Below the pieces are notes generated by a model. It was not told where the DNA came from. It saw only the letters and a list, made by a program, of their open reading frames with translations, and did not search any database. Positions 41,434-53,900 of a stretch of 64,000 nt of DNA are shown here, piece after piece. Every line of letters begins with the position of its first letter. The first letter of the stretch is position 1. The position numbers were made by a program, and so were the translations under genes. The stretch spans positions 186,001 through 250,000 of the forward strand of contig JAANDG010000115.1 in NCBI GenBank assembly GCA_036852015.1, given 5' to 3'. This stretch comes from Pelodera strongyloides (lineage: Eukaryota; Nematoda; Chromadorea; Rhabditida; Rhabditidae).

Positions 41434-42960
41434 CATGTCCCATACCGGCCAATTTCTCTCACCTCCTCATTTTGTAAATTATTTGAATTGGTAGTTAAAC
41501 ATAAATTAACGTACCACATGTCTGTTAACGGCTTTTTGTCTCTTAATCAATTTGGCTTTCTAAAAGGCCGTAATACAACTTCGCAACTTCTTTTATGCTT
41601 ATATGAATGGCTCTCTGCTAAAGAATCCGATGATAATTTGGAATGTGTTTATATTGATTTTGCTAAGGCGTTTGATGTTGTTAACCACCGTTTTCTCTTA
41701 CATAAGCTCAAGAATTATGGAGTTTCTGACATAATGCTTAATTGGATTAGTTCTTATCTTGCAAACCGTACCTTTCAGGTTAGATACCAGAATACCTTGT
41801 CTTCTATCAAACCTTGCTCCAGTGGAGTACCTCAGGGTAGTGTTTTAGGCCCGTTGCTTTTCTTAATTTTTATTAATGACATTGACGATTGCTCGCTTGG
41901 AGATAGCTCCATTGTTATGTACGCGGATGATGTTAAGATTTCTCGTGTTATGCCAAAACTAGGGCCCTGGCCTGCCTGGAATGCTTTTCAAAAAGAACTT
42001 GGCAATATTTCCAGTTGGGCTGAGATATGGAAAATGACCATTTCTGAGCCAAAGTGTCAACATTTTTCTGTGACTACTAAGACCCACCACTCTTTTCCTC
42101 TTCGTTTAAATAATACCCTCATTCCACCAGTAACTGATGTCGTTCGTGATCTTGGTGTTTTGTTTTCTCCGGATTTATGTTTTAAGGCTCATATTAAGCA
42201 AAGAATTAGTACTTCTTCTTGTTGTGCAAATCGTATACTTCGCTCCATTTGTCATCATAGCATTGATGTTTATCGTAAAGCTTATGTTACTTATTGTAGG
42301 CCCCTGCTTGAGTATGCAACCTCCGTTTGGTCGCCGTACCTGAAAAGTGAGATTGACGCTATTGAAAAGGTACAGCGGCGTTTTACTAAACGTGTGCTTC
42401 GTAGAATTGACAATGACTATTATAACTCGTTTTCCTATTCTGAACGTCTTGTTGTTTTTGGTCTCAAATCTCTCCATCATCGTAGAATTTTGTTCGATCT
42501 CATTGAATGTTTCAAAATTGTCCGAGGTTATAATGCACATCCGGTTTTGGCAAACATGTTTCAGGTGAATCACAGACCACGTCGAAATGGTAACTCTTTA
42601 ACTCTTATTCAGGATTCTGTTAAACTTACCCAGTCTCTGTTCTCGTTTAAGCACAGGGCCACTCGTTTGTGGAACCTACTTCCTGATAGTATTGTTCTTT
42701 CGAGTTCCGTTGATTCGTTTAAAACCCGCATTGACGAGCTTGATCTAATCGAGCTTTATGAAGTAGCAAATAGAAACATTCACCCTTAGTTATTCACATG
42801 TACCTTCATTCCTTTGTTGTACATAGTTTTTGTCGCTTGTTATATGCGCTTTGTTACTCTCATTGTTATTTGTTTTGTTGTTGTTGTTATATTATTATTG
42901 TCGTTTTTTTTGTCTTCCGCTTTACTTCGGTGTACACTGAATAAAGTATTCATATGTACC
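41434..42960 (+). mobile_element. 5'-truncated non-LTR retrotransposon (LINE), reverse transcriptase part
   Basis: Open frame to the stop at 42787-42789 encodes RT blocks: YRPISLTS, NQFGFLKGRNTTSQLL, the catalytic-motif-A block YIDFAKAFDVVNH, SGVPQGSVLGPLLF, the YADD motif and a C-terminal FKHRATRLWNLLPDS block typical of Jockey/CR1-like elements. An in-frame stop lies just upstream of 41434. The endonuclease domain and first ORF are missing, so this copy is dead. The 3' untranslated region has a GTTGTTGTT-rich stretch and ends AATAAAGTATTCATATGT. A minus-strand copy of this tail lies at 43798-43925. Confidence 0.92.
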
Positions 42961-43319
42961 GTACTCCAGAACGTGCGTCTTGCGAATCCTGGAAAGGATT
43001 TAGCAACGTACTAGTAGGATCTAAAACGAAGAGAGTACATGTGCAAAGGCGAGCTAGACTGAAGCGGCAATGTACTAATGAATTACTATTTTTATCTGAC
43101 AAATTTTTAATTAGATGATGTTGCTTCTCGCATACTAAATGGATCTTTTTGTACGAATCAGTGCTCTGTGGATACTAGTTTTTAAAATGGATATCGTTTA
43201 GGATAGATAGGATCTGCATCTGGTCTATATTGTAATTTGGTACTATTTCGGTACTAATTGTATGAGCGTGTCCTATCCTGATTTTTTTCAGTTTTTATAG
43301 TTTTCGCGAAGATGGAAAC

Positions 43320-43460
43320 CCCATTTGTTGTCCTTGTGTATTCGTGTTATGTTTATTGTTGAGTTGTTGTTCTGTTGTTTTTGTTGTTATTTTCCTTTTC
43401 TTTGTTTTTCTCGACCCGCTTTGTTGTTGCCTTTTTAACGCAATAAAGTATTTATACTAA
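43320..43460 (+). mobile_element. Possible LINE 3' tail, diverged
   Basis: GTTGTTGTTCTGTTG-rich stretch, then CGACCCGCTTTGTTG and GCAATAAAGTATTTATACT, resembling the 3' end of the LINE at 41.4-43.0 kb. Confidence 0.4.
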
Positions 43461-43797
43461 TACATTTGTTGTGCATTAAATTAGATGAAATGGTTCTGAA
43501 TTGCGCAGAGAATAACGCCGTAGCACATAGTCCCCTTATTTCGGACCTAGTAAGTACCGTACGCTTTCATTTGCGCGGGAAAATGTGTCCGGCTGTTTTC
43601 TATATGACATCTGAGCACTGCATGCGGCTCATTTTCAAAATCGTAATTATTGATTTAATATGGGTCTTATTGATTTTTTCTAGCGTTTTATTGATCGAAA
43701 TCCGACATGTTATTGATTTTTTTTTCATAAATTCTGTTTGTATTGTCTTTTCCGTGTAATGTAAAGGGAATATATATATATAGATATATATATAGAT

Positions 43798-43925
43798 ATG
43801 AATACTTTATTCAGTGTACACCGAAGTAAAGCGGAAGACAAAAAAAACGACAACAATAAAATAACAACAACGACAACAAAACAAATAACAATGAGCGCAT
43901 AAAACATAAAAGTAATAAAGCGCAT
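43798..43925 (-). mobile_element. LINE 3' end, minus-strand fragment
   Basis: GAATACTTTATTCAGTGTAC and the following ACCGAAGTAAAGCGGAAGAC are the reverse complement of the 3' end of the LINE at 42.8-42.95 kb. It abuts a tRNA-like fragment on its far side. Confidence 0.9.
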
Positions 43926-43937
43926 AAAACAAGCTTA

Positions 43938-43998
43938 AATCAAGCTATCGATCCATAGTGCAACGCTCTACCAGTTGAGCTATTCTAGCTTATTGACG
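43938..43998 (-). mobile_element. tRNA-like fragment, third copy
   Basis: Minus-strand GCTAGAATAGCTCAACTGGT, then AGAGCGTTGCACTATGGATCG, matches the 5' half of the tRNA-like modules at 3115 and 5936. It is cut off at the junction with the LINE fragment. Confidence 0.6.
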
Positions 43999-44150
43999 AG
44001 GATCTTATAGGAGATGGAAGAGCAAGTGCGATAGCAAATTTGCATGACTTGCAAAAAATATTGCAGTCTGCATTGCTCTTCCGTTAACTGTTGTGCACAG
44101 GTTTACATGTTCAGTATTGAGTATCACATGAATTTTTTTGTTTGTTTCAG

Positions 44151-46671
44151 ATGGCCGGAATTGCCCAACAAAGGTTGGCCGAGGAGCGGAAATGTTGGAG
44201 AAAGGTTAGTTTGTGATGTTGCTGATTTTACCGCTGTTGATAAGGAGACGATCACGAAATTTTTTTGCGGAGAATGTGAAGGAAGAGAGAGTGGATTTGA
44301 GTAACATGAGAAAATGGCATTCCACAAAATATTTTTTTGAAACATAATGTGAAAATTACTATATTTTTGTTTTCTTCGAGGCTTTTTCACCTCCCTGAAC
44401 GAGAATTTTTAAAGGGAATATGTATGCAGTTAAAATGCGCTAAACAAACACAAAACTGCGTTTTCCATTTCTCACATGCATTTAAGTATGCGACTGAATA
44501 TGTAAATTCGAATTAGCATGCCCTGCATCCTGAATCTAGCTATTTGCCGATATCTGCACAGATATGCAAAAATTTGCTCCGTCAGACCCGAGTTGCCACG
44601 GGTCCGATTAACGCGTTTACTACTGAAAAGATGAACGTTGCAATTCATTTTCTTTGAACTGGGTAACTTTAGACAACTTTTGTTAATTTGTTATTGTTTC
44701 CTTAATGGGGAACATGCATTCTATTAATACAGCTCAACTTCAAAAAGGACCTACATATTCCCTTTAATAATATATTAATAAATATTAAAAACTTGAAACT
44801 AAAAATAAAATTATCGCATTGCGCATTGCCTAATTAGACTGCAGATTTCAATAAACCAATAAATAAATAAAGTCGTTTCTATTTCTCTGAAAAATTATTC
44901 TAAATTTGCAATTTGCATGTTCACCTTTGGAGTTCTATTAACTAAAATATACGGTAGGTTTGGTTTCAAATCCTATATATTAATCAATTCCTGCAAATTA
45001 AACATTTGCGCTAACCTTCCATAGATGATCTTCCTATCATCGTCTTCCGAAAAATACAAAGGAAATGAATAGAATACTTATTTCTCCTGTGCCTCTATCT
45101 TGTGATGTGTTCTGGGAAGCCCACCATAATATTCGAAACTTTTTAGGATCATCCGTTTGGTTTTATTGCGAAACCCTCCAAGAACCCTGACGGCAGTCTG
45201 AACCTGTTCAACTGGGAATGTGCAATTCCGGGAAAGAAGGACACAATTTGGGAAGGCGGCCTGTATAAGGCAAGTTGTACTTTTATCCAGGGAATAATTT
45301 CTGTGTGTAAATGGAGTTGGTTTGGTAGACGAACAGTTTATAAGGGGATACAACAACGATGTAAAACCTGTAAAAAATGTTACACTAGAAAAAAATTGCG
45401 AATAGCTTTCGGAGGCGTGATTTTTCTCACACATCGCGGCACTAATTATTTCCTGATTTAAATCCCTCGGTCTTTATTATATGGAAACTGGTTGTTTTTG
45501 CTAATTTTTTTTGAACTGAATTTATATGCAAAACCCTGTCATCCTTATTGTTAGTAAGTGTAGCTTAATGAATATGGATAGTATACAAGTTTGATTATAC
45601 ATCTTCGGCCACACGCGCGTGTCTGCAACATTTACGTTTCAGATCCGTATGTTTTTCAAGGACGACTTCCCCTCCACTCCTCCCAAGTGCAAGTTCGAGC
45701 CCCCACTTTTCCACCCGAACGTTTATCCTTCCGGAACCGTTTGCTTGTCTTTATTGGATGAAAATAAGGTATTTTTATATGTCACTTTCTTTTTCAAGCG
45801 GCACTGTGCGTAGTTTGTGAAGCTCACCATGGATAATTGCATGCGTGCCCGCATCTTTTCTGCGATCTGTTGGTGTTGGTCAAGTTTATCCTATTCCGAA
45901 AACGCTCACCAGACTATAGAAATTATATTTATTTTGTATTCTGCTAATATGCTAATTAAAATTAACTAACAGAATGGAATTCTGAGTCCATCGCATAATC
46001 ACTGGTAATATGCTTTTTGCTTGCAGCTTAAAATGTGGTTGTTCTTATTGGTAGAGTAGTACCTTTTGTAGGAAGCCATATACTTACGTCATACGTCACT
46101 AAATCAAAACGATCAAAATCCCGTCTGGTTGAATGCAAAGAGTTCTCAAATATCAATTCGTATCAGTTTTTGTTTAGGATTGGAAGCCTTCAATCACTGT
46201 TAAGCAGTTGTTGATTGGTATCCAAGATCTGCTTAACAATCCCAACCCGGATGATCCTGCCCAGGCTGAAGCTTATCAAATCTTCTGTCAAAATAGGTAT
46301 GCACTTTCAATTATCAAGCTTGTGGCCGAAAAAATGATACTACATTCAAAGGATATTTTCACTTCCTTTACTTTCTATACCCCATGAAATACCCTGTATA
46401 TAATCATTTCGTTCTTGTATATAATCATCTTGTTCACTTATACAAGTCACCTATACATTATTTTATTATTATTATTATTATTTATTTTATTATTATTATT
46501 TATTTTATTATTATTATTATTATTTTATTATTATTGTTATTTTATAATTATGATTATTATTTTATTATTATTATAAACATTATTATTTCTAGGACTGAGT
46601 ACGAGAAGCGTGTTCGCCGTGAAGCCGCCAAGTTCAGTGCGGAAATTGTTCAGAAGCAGATGCTCGGCTAG
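44151..46671 (+). CDS. ubc-9: SUMO-conjugating enzyme UBC-9 (UBE2I)
   Basis: E2 enzyme that accepts SUMO from the E1 as a thioester and transfers it to lysines, mostly in the nucleus. Five exons 44151-44204, 45147-45269, 45643-45768, 46178-46296, 46593-46671 give 166 residues, close to the usual UBC9 length. [14 protein letters not shown] start, HPN motif at residues 83-85, catalytic Cys93 in [18 protein letters not shown] and a family-type C-terminus ([11 protein letters not shown]). The ATG follows directly on a TTTCAG acceptor, suggesting spliced-leader addition. Intron 2 begins with GC instead of GT (AAG|GCAAGT). Intron 1 carries a TTAA-ended element and intron 4 a TTA microsatellite that runs up to the last exon. 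Confidence 0.98.
44409..44767. mobile_element. Inverted-repeat element with TTAA ends, TTAAAGGGAATATGTA family
   Basis: Left TTAAAGGGAATATGTATG, right CTACATATTCCCTTTAA. The interior is largely unpaired; 359 bp, in UBC9 intron 1. Confidence 0.8.
46455..46588. repeat. TTA microsatellite
   Basis: TTATTATTA run with TTTTA and TTGTTA interruptions. It ends at the polypyrimidine tract of the last UBC9 exon; the Ile-rich open frame is an artefact. Confidence 0.95.
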
Positions 46672-47910
46672 TTGGTCCCTGTTTGGGCTTCTTATGTGTA
46701 TCTCATTTTGTATGAATTATGTTTTTTGTAAGGTGCGGGCTGCGGGCGGAGCTATATAATTCATTAAGCACTTGCAGGCTTACACTATGAAGATGTGGTG
46801 GAGTTACTCTTTCATATTTTGGTAGCGATTGGCAGTATTTATCTTATACGATGTTTTATATTCTATAAGTATCATAGGCAAAAGCAAATCGCACATGAGC
46901 TTGTTTCTGTGCATCACTCCTGTTGAAATGATCTGTTTTGGGTAATTGGGTTGTTGGAAGGCTTGTACTGTTGCGGTTTATTACCATAGTTGGATCAGGA
47001 ACACTGGTGTCCTTAGCACTCGAAAATCGAGAAGGAAATCGGCTATAAGTGAATCCCGCAAAAGTTTTCTGGGTTTTTTAATCCAGTCTACCGCGCTCGG
47101 CAGATTTCCTTTTCGATAATTTCGATCTCTTCCAATATCCTGAACTCGGTCCTTTTTTATTTTATAGTAACGCAATGATAAGATGGTTTGTTAACGTAAA
47201 AAGAAAATGGTGTTATTTATTTGAAAATATCACAAGTGAGTGGGGTACGTGGTTAGTTGAATTTCGGTGGCTTGTAATGAACTTTAATTTCTTTAATTGA
47301 TGTGTTTCCTACTTTTTTTTAATGAACATTCTGAAGCTATTTCCGAATTCGTGTTTTTTTTCAATTATTTCCTTCCTAGTGATCTTCATTTCTTCGTGTC
47401 TAACGTTTTTTTTTGTCGTTTGAATTTCTACATCTAAATCCGTAGTGTTTCAGAGCCGGTTCTAATTAGTTTACAATGATTTTCCGAAAGCACGGTAATT
47501 TTGTACGGTACGGTGTGTATGTGGTACGGAACTGTACTGTACGGTACCGTACCGTTCAAATATCGGAAATTCGGAAAATTGTTGTCTAGAAGTGGGCTAT
47601 GTTTCCCCTTTTCTCATTTTCCTTTGTTGGAGGTACACTACGTTGTTTGTTAAGTTTGATTATGTCTTACGTCTTGTATTGTGCAGATAAATGATCAGTG
47701 GTAGATTTCTTTGATTATGTATGTCTCAAAAGCGGATAATGTCCAGTCAGTCCAGTTACTATTTTCTTGTTTTGAGTTTGCAGTTTATGGTTATTCCTTG
47801 TATTTTGACTTTTGTGAAGTTTTGTTGGTGTGGTTATGTAGTTTCATTTAGTCATCAATGAATGTGTTTAGTATTCTTTCGAATGGATTAATCTCAATGT
47901 GAAACCGGGA
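46672..47910. other. UBC9-VPS39 intergenic region
   Basis: No gene seen. At 47505-47560 there is a tract of GTAC/GGTACGGTACC-type repeats. Confidence 0.5.
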
Positions 47911-50900
47911 ATGTTTGATGCGTACGTGGCTGGCGAAGTGGCCCTGAGGCTACCGGCGGTGGAGATATGCAGTCTTGCATTTCAGAGTAGGTGGATTGGA
48001 TTTCTTCTTGTTGGTTTACGCTTGGTCATAATAATTGAAAGGAAGGTTATATCAATCAAAGATGTTATGTGTTTTGTTATTGTTTTACTAGTGGGAGGTT
48101 GCAGTTTCAGGCTGGTGTAGTTGCTAGTTTTAGGCTGGTGTTGCATAGTTTACTAAATATTTTTCAGAATCTTCACAAAATGTTCTCGCCGGCTGCAAAA
48201 CAGGAGTTCTGTTGGTGTATGGAAAGAATTGTGGGTTTTCCGTTTTTTTTGGAAGAGTACAATATTTGGCTTCGAAAGTAGGATTATATTTTTTTTGTGC
48301 ACAAATGAGGTATAGTAGGTGATAACGTTGCTGATGCTATGACATTACTTATAATTTGAATTTAGCGCGAAATCAGTTTGAACTGGAAGCGCACGAACGA
48401 CGTTTCGAACGGAAAGCAGTGTATGAGATGCGAATTTGCGATAGTATGCAGATTCTGTTGTGCCTCAGCGATCAACAGGTAGGTCTTTTTTGTTTGAGTT
48501 GTTTTCATGTAAGCAACTTCTCCTTGTCTCTTTATGGAATGTGGAGGTCTCTTTATCTAGGGACTAGATATTTGGTTTTTAGACAATGACTGAATGACTT
48601 GTGATTAATAACGGCATGTTATGTCGTACGGACTTGATATGTCGAATTTGAGGCTACTGTTATTCCACTACTTTCTAATTGATACTGATACTTGTTCAGA
48701 TAACCGTGCATGATATGAGTCCCAGTGTAACTGGCTATCCTCTACTGGCAACACTGTCTGCGCTTCGTCCTGTGAACACGTTTGCAATATATGAAAATAC
48801 TGTAAGTTAGTTGATTCGACTGTAGTCATTGTAGTCAGTTACCTTCTTTTGTGAATATGTGAACTGAATGGAAATCAGTAGGGAAATTTATACGTGGCGA
48901 TGATTGTACCTGTAGTGTCTTATTTCTTGGAAATACACGGTGTAAGTGTAAGAGTTGGGGTGGCATTAGAAGACAATTAAGTGAAATCTGCCTTTCGCAA
49001 TATTTTTATACTGGTCACTTTTCAGGAGGACGGCCAACTTTATGTTGCTGTGTCATCGAAAAAGCGGATTTATCTGTTTAAATGGTTCGGTGGAACTTTT
49101 CACGATATTGCTATTGAGGGCCAACACAGTTTTACCGACATTCCGACCCGTTTATGTTGGTGAGTAGTTTAACGATACTGAAGATACTAAGACGTTAGGT
49201 TCTGTTTCCGATGGAGAGAAAGGCTGCGAAAAACGAAAGGCCTACAGCACTTGTAACTGGTGAAATGGATGTCATAAAATGAAAGCAATTTCAAGATAGT
49301 TCGTACTTTTATGAGCTTTTGTCTATTTCAGGTGCGGAGGAAACCTCGCATTTGCCGTGAAAGATGAGTACATGGTCATGAAAATGAAGCCAAATGAAGA
49401 TTATAAGGTTATTTGGACTTTTGTGATGGGAGAGTGTTTTTTTAAAGCGAAATACCGGCCGGTTTTTGAAACACATCGAATAGACCAGCATTCTTATGCA
49501 GCTTATGCAAATGAACATAAATTAGAATAAAAAAATCGAGCTAAATTCGAGCTAATTAGCATAAATAAGAAAGAATTCAGTTGTCCGCGACGCGTTTCAA
49601 AAACCGGTCGGTATTTCGCTTGAAAGCGATGCTATTTTTGGAAAAATTGGTTTAGTTGGATCTTCTCTTTCATTGAAATGGTGTTCTTTTGGATGTGCAA
49701 TATCCTTTTTATTTACTTCTTTTTTCTTTTAAATGTGTAATATTACTAATTTGAATTTTTCTTCAGATATGGACGTCTGATTTGAAGAAAGTGTGTAACT
49801 TTTCGGATCACGCCATTGTGGTGAATTTGATTGACCGTTTGACCATTGGTTTTGCGAGGGGTGAGTTTGCTTTTGAGTTGAGGCGTTAAAGCAAAATAGC
49901 GGCTGGGTTTTGAAACACATCAAGTAGACCAGCGGCGTATGCAAATGAACATAAATTAGAATAAAAAATCGAGCTAAATTCGAGCAAATTTGCATAAATA
50001 CAATACGTAAGAATTCAGTTGTCCCTATGCGTTTCAAAAACCGGCCGGTAATTCGCTCCGCGGGAGTATATTTTTGTCCATTAATTTGTTCTGAAAATGG
50101 TGGTACTTCTGGTAAACGTTTAGCCAACATTTTAACGGATCTCTACAATTGAGCTTCTGGTGCGAGGAACACATTCTTGTTGTGCTTTTAATTTGCTGCA
50201 TTTGCCGTAGGTGACTCAGTGTCGCATGTGTCAATGTAAAAATTAGTTCCACGTTTTAATGTTTAGGTGAAGTTGTCACGATGTCGAACTATTCTGGCGA
50301 AAAAGCCGTGAAATGCGCGGACGTTCGTTTTTCCGGAATCGTTCTGGATGTCGGTATGTTTCATGTATGTGATTTAAATGCTGAGGTTTGGGTACTACTA
50401 GTGCGTACGTGGTGTTTTTTAATCCGCACAAATGCTAGCGTATCCCAGCTAACCACGATCCACGATATGTTGAAGGGTGCAGAAATCCACTTTCTGCGGC
50501 GAAGAATCGCTTGTTTTGAACAGATAAATTTACGTAAATTGTAAATTGTTGATCATAAATTGTTTTACGTATCTTGAGTGTAATCTGCTGAGCTTCAATA
50601 CCTTTTTTTAGTGTACGACTCTCCCTATTTGATCGCCCTTCTACCTAAGGGACACTTGGAAATCCGATCGATTGATCCCCCGCAATTGGTTCAAAGTATC
50701 ACCCTGAAACAGGCGCATATGATCTCAAATGCCATGAGGTAAGGTTTATGGTAATTGTTGGCAGTCTCTAGCCCTCATTCTCACTGGCTATGGTAGTGAG
50801 TATGCAGATTTTTGATACTCTATTTGAAAAGCAGGTTTGAGGTTAATTGCCGTTTATGGGGTTTGGGTTTCCAAGTATGGTGAAAATTAACAGTATTTTG

Positions 50901-53900
50901 GAACTACACGAGAATTTTTTTTTTCATGTTATGTATGCAAGCTTCGTGCAGAAATACGGTAGTATTGACAGAATTACACAGAATTTTTGGGATACTTGGA
51001 AACCCCATTAATGAGTGCATTTGAAATATCATGTCTTGTTGGCTCATGCCGTATCATTTTTTTCATTCCAGTGGCTACGTGCTGGCGGGCAGTGGCAGTG
51101 ATATGTGGCTCCTCGACAGTTTGGAAAATCTCAGAAAGAATGTCGGCATTTTGATGCAGGAAAAGAATTTTGCACTCGCCATTCAACTGGCTGTAGGTTT
51201 TTTTTAAGCTTGTAGACACTTGGAACGAACCATCGGATTAAACGGTCGCAATGGATTTGGATTACATGAGCGATTGATGAAATCTATGTGTAATCTGTCT
51301 GCGAAAGAACAGAAACTAGCTGGCGCTAGGGCTGCCTTCTGCGAGAGAACAGAAACTGGTTGGCGCTAGGGCTGCCTTCGGGGTGAGAAAAAATATATCA
51401 CTACTTTATTCACACATACAATCAATCAGATACAACATCAATCAAGTACATGGAACACGTGCGGAAGGTTTCTAGCGTCGTGCTTCTTCAATCCGCTGGG
51501 GAATGCGTGGAGGGAGGGGAGATTTTTCTTCAGATAAATGTCGATCCTTGATCTTTCCAATGAGGTTTTGTGGAGTTATACAGAGTGTTTGACGACGAGA
51601 CGAAAGGACAAATCCCTCGAAGTCTTCAGGCTAGGCAATGGGGGATTCGCCTCGATTTTCCCCGCCTCGGTGGCACTGAGTGTGTGTTGTGGCTGGATTC
51701 GAACTCGGGTCGGCTGACTGCGAAGCGCGGACGTTTCCCATGGGCCACCGAGGCCCCTGGGAAACGTCCGCGGTATTCTTAGCTTTAGTCCTTTAGTCGA
51801 GTCCTTAATTGTTCTCTGCTTCAGGAGCGTTCCGAAATCTTCACCGATGAGAATAAGGCCGAGATCCGACGGCAGTTTGCAATCAATTTGTTCCATCAGA
51901 AAAAGTTTGAGGAGTGTTTCAATATGCACTCGGAGATTGGCACCGGTGAGTTCTAAAAACTTTGAATCCAAGAGTTTTTATGTAAAACTCTAACAAGAAG
52001 AGGAATTGTTGAATAGTAGTAATTGTTGTTCCAAGATTGAGTTGAGGATTCCTTATGATGTACTGGTACAGGCTCAAGAGAGGTAATAAGGAGAGTGAGC
52101 AGGTGTGAGAGGGTGGGATTATTAGGTTGGTTCACTTGGCTAGTTATATACATGTGAATGTCGACTTCTAAAATTCCTCGTATACGATCCGTGCCGAAAC
52201 GGGGTGTCATATTACAACATGATCCATTTATCACATTTACTTCTCTTACAATTTTTTGTTAGTATCTATTTTTTCTACATATTCAATTCCAGTGGTTGTG
52301 GAATGGAAAATAATATTTATTGTTTCTTTGTGCCTTGATATTCTCCTTGTCCCTTCAGAGGCGCTCTCCGTGATCCAGTTGATCCCCGACGTCCTGCCCG
52401 ACCTGTTTCGCTCGCAAATGCCCAAGTTGCCCCCGCTTGACATGGCGGAGAACGATAAGAAGAGGGCGATTATGGCCATGGGGGATTATTTGGCGGCGGT
52501 AGGTTGTTTTGTTTTGTTGCGCAAAAAAAGCTATAGAAAAAGGCGGGCGAGTCGGAAAAATCGCCGCATTCCCATCGTATTTGTGCGTGGCGCAACGTGT
52601 TTCTATTCTTTTAGTTTGAGTGTGGGATAATATCCTCAAGATTTCTTGCTTTTGAAAATTAGGTTGGCTGAGGAGTCTTATGAGTAATACGTAGCAGTTT
52701 TCTTATCTATTTTCTGCTTTTTATGTTGCCACTGTAACATTGTGTGTTTTAGACTCGGTCCCGTATGGCGCAACGGCTCGACGTCCACTATTCGGCCAAG
52801 CATGACCACAAGAAGGAGAACATGTTGGACAAGGAGGAGCTGGACAAGATCAAGGTCAACCTGCAGATCATTGACACCACCCTGCTGGGGTGCTACTTGA
52901 GGGTGAGGTTTTGAGATATATTATGGTTACTACTACTACTACTAATAATAATAATTCATTGACACATATTTTTTTCAAGCAGTTTTTTTTAAAATTTAAA
53001 GCGAAATACCTACTGGTTTTTAAAACACATTGTGGGCAACTGCATTCTTATGTATTTATGCTAAGTGGATTGAAGTGCGGCCGATTTTTTATTTTAAATT
53101 TCTAAATTATGATAATTTATTTGTGATGTATAAAAATGGACACTCTGCTCACGATGCGTTTCAAAAACCTGCCAGTATTTCCCTTTAAACTTTTTAACCG
53201 TCCTCTTATAATCAATGCTAATTTCAGACGAAGCCCATGATGGTCGACTCGCTTCTACGATTGCGTAATAATTCGTGTGTGTTTGAGGCAGCCCGAACGA
53301 TGTTGTTGGTTTGTATTTATGAATTTGGTTTCTTGTATCAGAGATCAGCTTTGTTTTCTTGTATCAGAGATTAGCTTTGTTTAAGGTTTGGGCAAGTTCT
53401 AGTTTATTAGGTGCTTCCTTCATGCTTGTAGATGAATTTGTGGCTTCTCGTATGTAGTCCATACGTCCATAGATTACATATAGATTCGTATTTGTACGAA
53501 AATGTATGTTTCTTTGCAGGATTCTGGACGCCTTTCATCCCTATTTATTCTCTACGAAACTCGCAAAAGGCATGAACTTGGTGGGTTTAGTTTTTACTGA
53601 GAGTTCAGGTGGCGCAGTGCTAAGTCGCTGGCTCAAGGGCATCGTCGGTTCGACTCCTGCCCCGGGCAGACCACGCCTTCTCATTAGAGTACATTGGTGG
53701 AAAAAGGTGCTCAATCGCTATCCAGCTATCCTTGGCCAGGAAGTGAACTAACTGTAACCAAAAACCCAGAGCCGGGACAAAAACCCAGAGTATTTCTTGC
53801 ACGGGACCTGCGCGGAGGGTTCAGAACTCTTGCGAAGACGGATCTAGCCTTAACCTTAACCTGGTGCCGAAACGTTGGCACTACATACATGCAACTAAAA

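Noticed and set aside
42175..42573. 132-codon minus-strand frame
   Set aside because: Antisense shadow of the LINE reverse transcriptase frame.
46384..46671. Ile-rich frame leading into the last UBC9 exon as an alternative start
   Set aside because: The upstream part is only the TTA microsatellite; the exon is explained by UBC-9 splicing.
52256..52630. 124-codon frame as a separate gene
   Set aside because: It merely contains VPS39 exon 12 with intron sequence on both sides.
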